A stretch of 64,000 nt of DNA from Theristus sp. LFF4_11 (lineage: Eukaryota > Nematoda > Chromadorea > Monhysterida > Xyalidae), in NCBI GenBank assembly GCA_030248135.1, contig JASANC010002463.1, forward strand, positions 42,499 to 106,498. Direction: 5' to 3'. A program made the translations under genes and the position numbers. The notes beneath the pieces were generated by a model. The model had not been told where the DNA came from. It did not search any database and saw only the letters and a list, made by a program, of their open reading frames with translations. Shown one piece after another: positions 24,328 through 35,500 of this stretch (position 1 is its first letter; the number at the start of each line of letters is the position of its first letter).

Positions 24328-27256
24328 ATCACCGCACACTGCAAGCCTAAAAATTTCAACAAGATTGAAGTAAAAATTAATAATGCACGTTCAGCATGGC
24401 ATGCAAATTAGAGTATAACTGTTCCACTATCGCTTTCTCAGTGTGCTCACATTGCGAGACAGTTATACCCGGTCGTAGTGTCAATTTGCACACTTGCGGC
24501 TGTCTCTATCCATTATCTCCCGTTTTTAATTTTTGTTCCTCAATCCGCTGAGGGACTCTTTTTTCAAACTGCTACAACAACAACAACAGCAAACCCTACT
24601 TTGGTGAAATTCAGTTGATGATAATTTTCTGACGACAGGCCAGGGACACTTGTGAAACTGGTTTTGACGCGATAGAAATTGCATCACACTTGCGGCAAAC
24701 AGAAACTGGCTGCGGAAAAAGTCGGTTAGAATGACCAAAATCGTCACATTTGACATTGCGCATATATGCATGAGAAGTAAATAATAATAACTTGAAAAAT
24801 GTAAGCAAAAAAATAAGTATAGCAGCCAAATAAAAGGGAAAACGAAAACTATCATTTTCCCTGTAACCACAAAGCCATAGACGGCGTCATATGCACATGT
24901 TTCGCGCCGAAAAAGTTTGTTCAAAAAAGTTGTAAAACACACACAATGAACTTGTTTTCATAAACTGCATGCAACTTTATTAAACATGGGCCAGGTTTAC
25001 GCTCGAACCCATATCATGGTGTCCGTTTACTTCGTTTCGCATCTGATCATTCCGTTTTGCGTCATCGATATACTTGCGAGTCAAGGTATATGATCTTTTA
25101 TTTTTTGTCCGAGACTCAATGCGCGCATGAGACAGGTAAAACAGTTTCATGCATGACGCGGGAATTCAAAACTGGGCAAAATGACCCGAGTCCCCAAAAT
25201 TTGGCGGAGTCACTTTGGTGATTTTCTGAACAGCCACACAAAGAATAAAACTGTGGTTCCCTTTCGACGGCTGCACACGCAGTGAGTCGCAGATGAACCA
25301 AAAAAATTGATAATGGAGAGGAAACAGTTTTTCGTTGTAAAACCAATTTGCTTTCCTGCTAAAGTATCGATCTATTAAAAATTCATGACAATTTTTCAGC
25401 AAATCAGCAGTCATGCGTGAAAGAGACCAATGGGAACGCTTTGTTCATTGGTGACCTTGAAAATGAGATCGAGCCGATGTTGACGGAATCAAACATTACG
25501 AAAGACATTGTCGAATGCGCTTTCAGGTCAGTCAGATTGAATGCAATCTGCTAGCTGGCTATGAACGTAGACACGCATTGAGAAAATGTGGCCACCAATT
25601 TGGCTACTGAAGCGGCTACTAATAGACGTTTACTATCTGTACTGGTATTTATACGCTTATGCTGTATTGATCGAATGTGAACGCATGATCAAGCCACTTT
25701 AGTATAGCCCAAACTCGTCTATCGATCGCACGGCACAACAACTGCTGTCAGTTTAATAGCCTCTTTAGTAGCCACGTTTTCTCAGTAACGGACAGCTGCA
25801 AAAATTGAAAACAAGTATTCGAGAGAGAAGTGAAAAAAAACCTCCAATAATCTTTTCATTTCCAGATGCCTAACCGTGCATCCAAGTTGTCTTGCCACCG
25901 TTTACTGTGAGCACGAACAACAGCTTCGAGCTGAACGCGCTGGTCCTGATGGATCAGGCAACCAAGGCGGCAACAGTTTGAATGCGGTTTCGGTGCCTGA
26001 CAATCAAGCAGGACAACTGAACTCGGGACAGTGCCGTTATTATTCGTCGAACCGAGAGACCAGTCCGAAATTGACTTTGCTCAGAGTTCAACCTCCGGAT
26101 GGATTCAGACGATGCACCACAGCAGGAGCCTTTTTCGAGGAATTACAAGAAAAGCCTGTGTTGCATGGCTCGACTATCTTCAACTAGGATTAGGATATGC
26201 GGGAACCATTTTAAAAATGAGTTTTTATGGACAATTTCTTGATTGACTCGGGTTTGCGAACAGGGTTGGCAACATGAAAACTATTTTTAACGAGTAGTCA
26301 AGAACAGAGTAAATGAAGGAGTAGTTTTCTGATCCACAATTAATGTTAGTTCCAACAACCTCAAGTTCAGAACACACAAAATAAGCAACGACAAAAAAAG
26401 GAAAAAATCGTCAAAATCCTCTGAAATCGGCCTCCGTGTCTGTTAAGAGCTGAGCGCAAACTGCGATAATGACAACGGAAATAACCAGCTCAGTGATTCT
26501 ACAATCACGATGGAAATCATACGCGACGACGACGACAACTCCACATCACTTGAACCGATTATTCGGAGTTCCACAGCGGTTCATCGTGATCGCCAACAAG
26601 TGCAAACTAATGATGGGCTACTAGTATTGACCGCGAGTGACTTGATCACTGCAAAGAGTCATCATGAATCCGACCACCTGGCGAGACCGCCGTCCACGAG
26701 AGAACGTCACAAGGGAAATGGCGTCACGCCAGTACGCAGGGCCGCAGTTCTACGGGCGTCTTATGTCGTGCAGGCTTCCGGCCAATGGGCGCCATGGAGC
26801 GAGTGGAGCATGTGCCAGGCCGGCTATGGTAGATGCTGGTCATGCAGTTTTATCGGAGTTTCCGGCTTTTTCGAGAAATAAAGTTGATGAATGGATGGAT
26901 GAATGGTAAACAATGACGGGCTGTGCTCTCTGAAGGGCACTCAAGGGGCATTTATGGAGCAGTATTTTGTGATCACATAGCTACGCGTCACTGAGTACTG
27001 CTTCATGAATGCCGCTTCACTCTGTTATTAGCACATGGTAATGTTGCAGTGTCACATGAGCAAACACACTGGCATACACGCACGTCAGGTACATTTTGTG
27101 TTGTGACTGTGCAACATTTACTGTTTTACATGCGCGATTTTAAGACTATGACTTCGTGCGGTTGGCGGAGTAAATGTGCTCAGTTCACTTATCAGCGGAA
27201 TCTAAATAAGGCTTGTAGAAAAAACATCAGCTGTTTTCTGCATGTTTCTGATTTTC

Positions 27257-27324
<68 letters not shown>

Positions 27325-29205
27325 GTTGATTGAATCAGTTTTGATTGAGTTTTGTCGAGTTATCGAGATGAGCTGATCGAGTTTCCAGTGCAGTTCGAGT
27401 GCAGTTGTCCATCATCCAGTTCGATCCAAATCGTTGTCTGCTCTCCAGGCGGCTCGCCAGCCAGCCAGTCACGCAGCCGGTCGTGTCCGTCCGCATCCGG
27501 TTGTGGCGCAGGTGGTCAATTCGAGCAACGAGCGTGCGCACAGCCGCAGACGGACGATTGGGGCGAGTGGGCCGAGTGGTCGTCGTGTTCGGCCACTTGC
27601 GGCCGCGGGGCAGAAACGCGCTCGAGAACATGCCGGACGCCGGGGCGATGCTCCGGTGGCAGTGGTCGGTTGGATCTTTTTTGTTTTTTGGACCCGAGAC
27701 TCAATGCGCGCATAGATTGGTAATCAGTTTCATGCATGACGCGGGAATTCAAAATTTCCACAGTGATCCGAGTCCCATACTGCTGAGTCAGTTAGGCGAT
27801 TTCGAATTGCCACATAAAGTATGACGCATAACGTCGAATTTCTCTGACCGGGGGAAGGACATAAAAACCTACAGTCCGGTTCAGCTTCAAGTGCCCTCTT
27901 GAGGCGATAACACACAGGTGTGCTGCTGTGCCAAAAGTGTTGCACGATAAAAGTGTGCTTGCTTTTGGAAAAGGTTCATTTTTGTGTCTCCTTGAAAACA
28001 GCAAGCGAATCGCGATCGTGCGATGCGGGCGTGTGTCCCAGTTGGTTGGCGTGGCAGCATTGGGCGACGTGCAGCGTCACGTGCGGTCTGGGGCGACGTC
28101 AGCGAACGCGGCAGTGCAATCAGGTGAACTGATTCCAATCTGGCAATACGGCTGCAAAATCGTGCATATTAGTCGCACATCACACCTTTCAAACGTTTCA
28201 AAAACGTTTCAAAAACATCCATCAACAACAACAACAACAACTCACCGCAGCCCGGCGGCCTGTGTTTCGGGCAGCACGTCGAGACTCGTCCGTGCGACGC
28301 CGGCGTGTGCGTCAGTTGGACGCAGTGGGGAGAATGGGCGCAGTGCGACGTGACGTGCGGCGTCGGACAGCAGACGCGACGGAGACGTTGCCAACGGTCG
28401 GATATTCGGAATTTGATTTGAAAAAAACAGAAACTTTGTTCAAGTGTCGTTTGAAACTCGTGCGCACTCTGTTATGACCTGGTAATGGTGCACGGTGCAA
28501 AAACAAACAATACACACACGCACGCGCAGTGACGCGCGTGCAATGGCGCACACAGTGTGCCAGTGTGTTTGTTTGTGACTGTGTTGTATAACAGAGTGTA
28601 ATGTCTTCGTTAACTGTCGCGAGCACGACGAAACGCGACACACAACACTGAACAAAAAGAAGAGTCATTTCAGTAAAAATTTAGAGAAACCAATACGCAA
28701 AAAAACCGAGGGGCCAAAAAATATATAAAAAACAAACAAAATCTCCACCGTTTCAGAGCGTCCGCGAACGCCGGCAGCTGTTTGGGAGCCGACTCTGAGA
28801 TGCGATTCTGTGAGGCTGCGGTCGAGCGCTGCACGGCGACGGCTGGTGTCGAGGCGCACTGCCAGTGGTCGCAATGGAACAGCTGGAGCGAGTGTGCGCC
28901 GAACGGATTCCGAACACGATCGAGACTGTGCGACTGCGCTGGTAAAAACAAAAAAAATTGGAAACTGTGATTCTTCGGCTGTATATTGGTTATTGGTTGC
29001 TTTTTTGGATGGGGAGAGGTTTCTGATCGGTTCAACCAACCAACTCCATGCAGCCAATCTCAACTCCCAGCATGTCATGCATCTAGCGTGCCGGAATGAA
29101 AACATTTGCTCAAAACCCCGCCTGTTTTTTCACGTTGTTTTCTTTCACGTCACTTACGGAAACAGTTTTATTGAGCTATGTGTGCAATCATATCAAGAAA
29201 CATAA
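24328..29205 (+). CDS. PAN/apple-like plus thrombospondin type 1 repeat protein (5' end missing)
   Basis: An extracellular adhesion- or matrix-type protein. Exons: 24328-24369, 25408-25526, 25866-26157, 26450-26828, 27449-27664, 28002-28123, 28251-28396, 28757-28941, 29054-29205; phases agree. Exons 2-3 look like a PAN/apple module (ECAFRCLTVHPSCLATVYC… CRYYSS). Five TSRs follow, each with W-x-x-W or W-x-x-WxxC and C-x-x-x-C-G cores: WAPWSEWSMC; WGEWAEWSSCSATCG; WLAWQHWATCSVTCG; WTQWGEWAQCDVTCG; WSQWNSWSEC. Trp-rich C-mannosylation motifs are kept. The last exon ends in a Cys-containing hydrophobic stretch and TAA. The start and signal peptide are not found. If the third exon is read through to TAG at 26187, the PAN part and the TSR part would be two genes; the phase-compatible donor at 26158 favours one. 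AATAAA at 29551 is a candidate poly(A) signal. Confidence 0.7.
25105..25260. repeat. Interspersed repeat, ACGCGGGAATTC family
   Basis: Contains GAGACTCAATGCGCGCATGA, then TTCATGCATGACGCGGG and GAATTCAAAA, then CCCGAGTCCCC. It matches 27690-27830 closely. Intronic in the PAN/TSR gene. Confidence 0.6.
25575..25790. mobile_element. Short TIR element, GTGGCTACTAAA family
   Basis: The left arm (TTGAGAAAATGTGGCCACC… GGCTACT) is imperfectly inverted at the right (…TTTAGTAGCCACGTTTTCTCAG). About 215 bp, no coding capacity. A similar block at 22060-22110 suggests a family. Intronic. Confidence 0.55.
26843..26905 (+). mobile_element. 3' tail of a retroelement family (copy 2)
   Basis: CAGTTTTATCGGAGTTTCC, then a CTTTTTCGAGAAATAAA segment and a GATGAATGGATG tail, as at 3312-3366. 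Confidence 0.45.
26950..27125. repeat. Interspersed repeat with TACGCGTCAC and GT-rich segments
   Basis: AGCTACGCGTCACTGAGTAC, then CTGCTTCATGAATGCCGC, recurs at 36090-36175, and a related AGTATTTAGTGACGCGT… lies at the window end (63948-64000). It is followed by CAAACACACTGGCA… and GTGACTGTGCAAC, shared with the palindromic GT-rich elements (see 28465-28598). Intronic. Confidence 0.5.
27258..27330 (+). repeat. (TGAT)n microsatellite
   Basis: About 17 tandem ATTG/TGAT units, ending in TTGGTTGGTTGATTG, in an intron of the TSR gene. Confidence 0.9.
27690..27830. repeat. Interspersed repeat, ACGCGGGAATTC family
   Basis: GAGACTCAATGCGCGCATAG, then TTCATGCATGACGCGGGAA, then CCGAGTCCC and GAATTGCCACATAAAGTATG, forming loosely inverted halves. 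Close relative of 25105-25260. Intronic in the TSR gene. Confidence 0.6.
28465..28598. mobile_element. Palindromic GT-rich MITE with CACTCTGTTAT ends
   Basis: The left end CACTCTGTTAT and right end ATAACAGAGTG are exact inverses, and the middle (CACACACGCACGCGCAGTG… GCCAGTGTGTTTGTTTGTG) is itself largely self-complementary. Related GT-rich sequence lies near 4290-4530, 15410-15500, 27000-27125, 30770-30835, 35260-35310, 36200-36370 and 58200-58285. No coding capacity. Confidence 0.7.
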
Positions 29206-29550
29206 CTGCTTCGGCTTTTAATCTCGCCCACTGCAATTTGATTGCTTATATTCATGACGATGCGGATTACTTTTTCTTGATATTTGCACAATGTTAAATA
29301 ATGGATGTGCTTTAATTAAATCCCTACGGTGGCCTTGGAAACGGAAATGCAAAAGCGAGAGACATTGCGTGTATTGTTGATATCAGGGATGAATTTTGCT
29401 GAGCTTTGCCACAACCGTCGTCGTCTTCACGTGTTTTGAAAGTATTTCTACGTAATGAGTTCTGTGTTTTCCTGTAAATGCGGTAAATTGACAAAAAATG
29501 CCCTTTAGCAAACATCGAAAATCGATTTTTGCAGCAAATGCCGATAGTTC

Positions 29551-29556
29551 AATAAA
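29551..29556 (+). promoter_or_regulatory. Candidate poly(A) signal AATAAA
   Basis: 346 bp after the TSR-gene stop and 34 bp before the NCX start ATG. If used, the two transcripts nearly touch. Confidence 0.3.
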
Positions 29557-29589
29557 ATATTCGCATTTTGACAAACAAAATCCGTGATC

Positions 29590-32500
29590 ATGAACAACCA
29601 CACGAATGCGAACGCAACAACTGAACAAAATGTTGAGCACCGACGTTGCGAGCACAGCACGTTGCTATTGCCGTTTGTTGACGAGTCACAGTGGAGTGTC
29701 GCCAGTCGTCTCGTGCTGTACTCTGTGGCCACCCTGTACTTGCTGCTGGGCATCATCGTCGGCTCGTCGTCGCTGATGGGCGCCGTGCAGCGGTGGTTGA
29801 CCTCGCGACACAGGGTCTGCTTGGAATTGGTTTTTTTCAATGATTGATGTTTCATTGAAAAAATCATCATTGTGGGTAGGATTTAAAGAAATTGTTTCGA
29901 AAGGCGAAAAAGTCTCTGCTGTGCAGTTGGTTTTGATGTGTGGTTGCCCATGCAAGTCGTAAATCATGGTCAATCAGCTGATTGCTGCTCTTAAAATGAA
30001 CTCTTTCTCTGAGTGGTCCAGCGCAATGCATTGCAATCGAACCAGCATGCGCGAATGCACAAAGTGCATGATTTGTTTTACAGTTTTATTTAATGAAAGA
30101 AACCATATTCTAATTTGAATCGCAGAATTTACGGTCACCAACGTTGGACCAGTCAAACGAGGCGCGCAGTCGACCGGACACGGCGGTCAGCAGGTGAACA
30201 CACAACAGGGTGTGTCGCTTCAAATATGAAGCGGATAAAAAACGGCTGGTGCAACAATACAAAAATTGGAATAAAACGCTGACGTCACGAAAAAATTTGT
30301 TTTTAAAATAGGAGAACAGTGGACGAGGGCGGCAGCAGCGTACCGAGATGGAGTGCGCCCGTGGTGAATCTGCTGTTGATGGCGGTTGCAATGCGACTGC
30401 CCGAAATGCTGTTGACCAGCGTGGACTTGCTTGGTCGGCTCTATGTCTTGTTTTGTTGAAAGCTTTTTGTTTTTGTGGATACGGTGAAATTTGTACGTAG
30501 TTTTCTCAGTACCACTCGAACGACGGCTGAAATCAATTGGACAGATCAACCTTTAAATTTAGTGCGTACATTGCTTATATCGTGTGGCCAGCCACACCAT
30601 GAGTTGCGGCGGACGCACACTGTGCAGCTGAAAAACACTCGAGAACATTTACTCTACAAAACTGCAGATAGAGTCACAGTCTGAAGACAACTGTGTACGG
30701 TGTGGAATGTTGGAATGGAACGTTACATTATATTACATTACATTACACTACATTACATTACATTACATCACATGGCGTTGTGTGTTGTGCTTTTGTGACT
30801 GTGCGACACACTATGCACACCGCTCAATAATAGAGTGCCCGGTCTTCTGAATAGGATTTTACCAACAACCAAATTCCCTGTTTCAGACGGTCGATTTCGA
30901 CTCGGCCAACTCGGTCCATCGACCGTTCTCGGCTGCTCGGCCGCCTCTGTTTCGCTGGTGCCCGCGGTGGCGCTGCTGTCGCCGGCGACACGAGCGCTGC
31001 GCGTCGAACAGCTCGGCGAACAAGCGATCAGTGCGCTGTTCCTGATCGTTGGACTGCTCGTTTTGGTGCTCGCGTGGAATGTAAATTACAGTCGAACTCT
31101 AAATTATAGGCAATCAGCTGATTGGTTGGTTGGTGATCACGTATGATCTTCACGCGCGTTCTTTGCAGGTATTTCTGTGGGGGAGCAGTTTGTCCTGCAC
31201 ACAGAAAGCATGCACCACGTGATCACCAACCAATCAGCTTACATGTTGACTTGGTTCAAAATTACAGCCATATCACTCACAAAGCATAGAAGTCCATCGT
31301 TAGACGAGACTACTGCCAAAAAAACCAAGATACGAACTGTATGAACGAAATGACGAGAACTTTCCAGGTGCCGCAAGCAGGCGCCCTCGGCAGCCTTGGT
31401 GTTGGTCTGATTCTGTTGGCCATCTACGCGGCCTCGTTGTTCTGCATCAACGCCGTCAGGTGGGTGTTGTGGTTTTATTATTATCAGAAATTTATTTTTT
31501 TGTGATCATCAAACTGTTTTTGTCAACAAAAACCAAAAACAGTACGCCTTCGTTGCCTTAAAATCACCCTCATTCATTCGTTGTTCACAATCAATTCTCC
31601 AATGACAACACTTTACGCTTGCGTTCCCATTCCAGACAGCCGATATGGTCGAGCGTGGCGAAGCGGTTGACACTGCAGCTGTCGTTGCTGACAGCCATCA
31701 AGAAGAAAAGTGACGGCGAAGACCTGAAAGGCGAGAAACTGCCGCAGCAACGCACCGTGGAGACACCAGACCCGATGGTGAATCAAACCAAGCCGAACGA
31801 CCCGATGATGGAGCCTGGCAACACCGATCTGAACCTGGATGCGTCGTACAACACAGCGATTCTTGAGGGAGCGGACGACATCGACAAACGACCGCAGGAA
31901 CGCACTCGAGAGCACAAGGTGTGAAATCACAACATTCACTTTCTCGGTGAAAAACGGGTTTCAAAAGCTGATTTCAGGTGCGAAGTGTACACTGAAGGGA
32001 GATTTAGCAATTAGTTTTTTGTGCGTACGCACCGGGACACGACACTGATTGAATTATGTTTTGCTCCATTCGTTCGCACTCGATTTGCCAGAGCAAGCGA
32101 TCAAAGAGCACCGAACGACACAACAAACGGCACAGCAAAAAACTTGACGATCACGATGCGCTGCCGCAACTCAATGAGCAAGAGACGGCGAACCAACAGA
32201 AACACGACAACAACAGCAAGAAGGTGACGACGACAACGACGGCGGAAAACGGAATGTTTGAAACCACTCAGAATATGTCACTGAAAGGGCTCACGAGCCG
32301 GCTCAGTGCCGAAAATCTGAGTGCCAGTAGAAACAAGGACACCAACACGGATTGGCTGTCGATGGCGAAAAGTCTGGCCGCGCAATACGACGGTTCGTAG
32401 TTCTATGCACGCAGTTTTTGTTTTTATGATTTTTGAGCTGTTGAGTTCTTGACTGTTTAGCTTTTAAATTTTTTTTCGATTTTTGAGTGTCTATTCCGAA

Positions 32501-35500
32501 TCCGAATCCGAATTGAGTTTTTGCAGTTTTGTGAAACTAGTTTTTCAAATTCGTGTTCCACTGTCAACTTCTTCTTTCAAAGATTCTTTCGAAGGTCTTG
32601 TTTCAATTTTCCAGATCTCGACGCCTCGACGCTTGCTGAGCTGACCGCCCGGCGACTGATGCGCTCAAACGGGCACAGTCCATTGTACTATCGGATCATA
32701 GCTGCTGACGAAATTGCAGCCGCTGGTATGCGCGCTGTTTTTGAGGTTTGTGTATTTTTTGTTTTGTTCTCAGTCCGTTTTTTTTAACTTTTTAAGACTC
32801 GCTTTTTGAGTCGACCGACCCGGCCTCCACACCTCTAGGCACAGTTTTTGAAAAGTTCTCAAATTTTAACGAAATTAGCACCAATCGAACCGTCTCAATG
32901 CGCTGAGTTCGAAAATCATATTTATTTTTTAATTTGACCTGGTTTTATGTTTCAAAAAACGAAAAAACCGTTTTTTTGGGGGATTTTTAGAAAAATAGTT
33001 CTAACTCGCCTCTGCGTTAAGCTAGTAACAAAATTCAAAAACCAATCGATTTTGCTATTGTTTGCGCACATTTTTCATGTTAACAATGTTATGCAAAAAA
33101 TGCTGTTTTATGTTTTAAATTTAAGAAAAACTAAAAGAGTATGTGGTTTTTGCCCTGTTTAGGCACTTTTAAAGCGGATGCGGAGTAGGGTTGCTAAGTG
33201 ATTCTGAAAGCCCTTGAAAAATGCTACAAGTATGCAAAAAATAAAAAAAATCGATTGCCCTTTAAGAAGTAACGAAGCATTACAATATCGGTCGCGCGCA
33301 TACATAAAGGGAATTTCCTGGTATGTCGACAAATTGTGGAGCAACGGAGACAAAAACCAAAAACGGGTATTAGGGCAACTTTTTGCGCTGAATCCGAAAA
33401 AGTAAGTGTCGTTGCGAAATTTTGTTACAGTAACCCAATATTTGCAATTTTTTGGCTTTTTGGCTCTTTCTTGGATTGTTTCTAATCCGTGTGGTGTTAT
33501 ACTTGAACTAGAACACTACAGGGATAAAAATGTCACTTTCAGGCCTAAAAATGGTTAAAAATAGCAAAAATCGTGCTCTGCGGGTTACGGTAATCATAAT
33601 ATAGTTGCGGTATTTGAATGGAAATTGTTTGCATAATCAAGGGGAGCCGATTGATACCAAATTTGACCTGATTAGTTCAAGTATAACACCACACGGATTA
33701 GAAACAATCCAAAAAAGAGCCAAAAAGCCAAAAAATTGCAAATATTGGGTTACTGTAACAAAATTTCGCAACGGCACTTACTTTTTCGGATTCAGCGCAA
33801 AAAGTTGCCTTAATATCCGTTTTTGGTTTTTGTCTCCGTTGCTCCACAATTTGTCGACATACTCGGAAATACCCTTTATGTATGCGCGCGACCGATATTG
33901 TAATGCTTCGTTACTTCTTAAAGGGCAATCGATTTTTTTTATTTTTTGCATACTTGTAGCATTTTTCAAGGGCTTTCAGAATCACTTAGCAACCCTACTC
34001 CGCATCCGCTTTAAAAGTGCTTAAACAGGGCAAAAACCACATACTCTTTTAGTTTTTTTTAAATTTAAAGCATAAAACAGCATTTTTTGTATAACATTGT
34101 TAACATGAAAAATCTGCGCAAGCAATAGCGAAATCGATTGATTTTTGAATTTTGTTAATAGCTTAACGCAGAGGCGAGTTGGAACCATTTTTCTAAAGAT
34201 CCCCAAAAAAACGGTTTTTTTGTTTTTTGAAGCACAAAACCGGGTCAAATTAAAAAATAAATATGATTTTTGAACTCAGCGCATCGAGACGGTTCGATTG
34301 GTGTTAATTTCGTCAAAATTTGAAAACTTTTCAAAAACTGTGCCTAAGGGGGGTCGGTATTCTGAAAAAGCCGATCTTAAGATTCCAAGATCAAAAACTG
34401 TGAATCAAATCTCGACAACTCATTATGAAAGGATCACAAGATCAACCGTTCAAAAGTGACCCCAAAAAGCGGCAGTGAAAGGGACGTGAAAATGGTGCAG
34501 TCGAACGAGCTTGTGCATCGAGTCGCCGAGATTGCGTGGTCGGCCGTCAGGTTCGCTGCTGTCGACACCGATGGCTACGTGACGCTGACGGTAAAAGCTT
34601 TTTTTCATTACAATCCTGTAGCTCCCACCGGTTTCAGAACCTCTGGGATCAGTTATTGTAGGTTGTAGTTCGGTGGTTTAGTGTAGGGATGTGTGAATCG
34701 GTGAACGTGTCTCGTAAGCCGATGCCTTCGCGCCATCAGAGGGGCACAGCCTTTAAGCCCCGTTGTGTCTCGGGGGTGTCAGTCATCTGAGCCACATCTC
34801 TCTATAAGTTCAATGCCAGGAGCTTTCCTCTTTGTCGAAAATGGAACTTGTTCTAAGCTGCAAATAAAAAACCAGTTTCGACCTCCTGAATGTCGGTTTC
34901 AGATCGTTCGCAGCGGCCGCAGTCACGGCAGACGCGTCCTGTTCCGGTACACGACCGTTGACGGCACGGCCAAGGCGGGACTGGATTATGCGGCGCGCAG
35001 CGAGACGCTGGTGTTCAATTCATCTGAAACTGCGAAGCACATCACGTTGCAGTTGTGTCTGCTGCCCCCGGTAAGCAATCATCGGCATTCATAGTTTGTA
35101 TATGGTGAAGGTGAAGTCCTTTTGTCTGAACTGAAGGAGGTAGATGTAGCAGTTTACATCACTATACATAGTCCAAAAATCCTAGTCTGAAGACGATATG
35201 GACTCGCTCAAAATGCAGGTGCCATTTGACACAAGTAAACAGACACACGCAAAGCGGTAGTCATATCATCTGTGTTTGCCTGTTTGTGATTGTGCAACAG
35301 TACTGTAATTGGACAGAGTGCACAGACGAGGACTTTGCTTGTTTTGTCCATTCGTCATTGGAACTTTGTAAAACGACGTATTTTCTTCAGTTAAAAGGTC
35401 ACCAGCCGGTTACGGCAGACACTGACCGTAGCAGCAGCACTGTCGGAGAAGAGCGCATTTTCTACGTGAAACTTTCGCCAGAGGATTACGGAGACGATCG

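Noticed and set aside
33605..34024. 139-codon open frame on + (with mirrored frames on -)
   Set aside because: It lies entirely in the right arm of a large inverted repeat; the same peptide string appears from the other arm on the opposite strand. No family likeness, so a repeat by-product.
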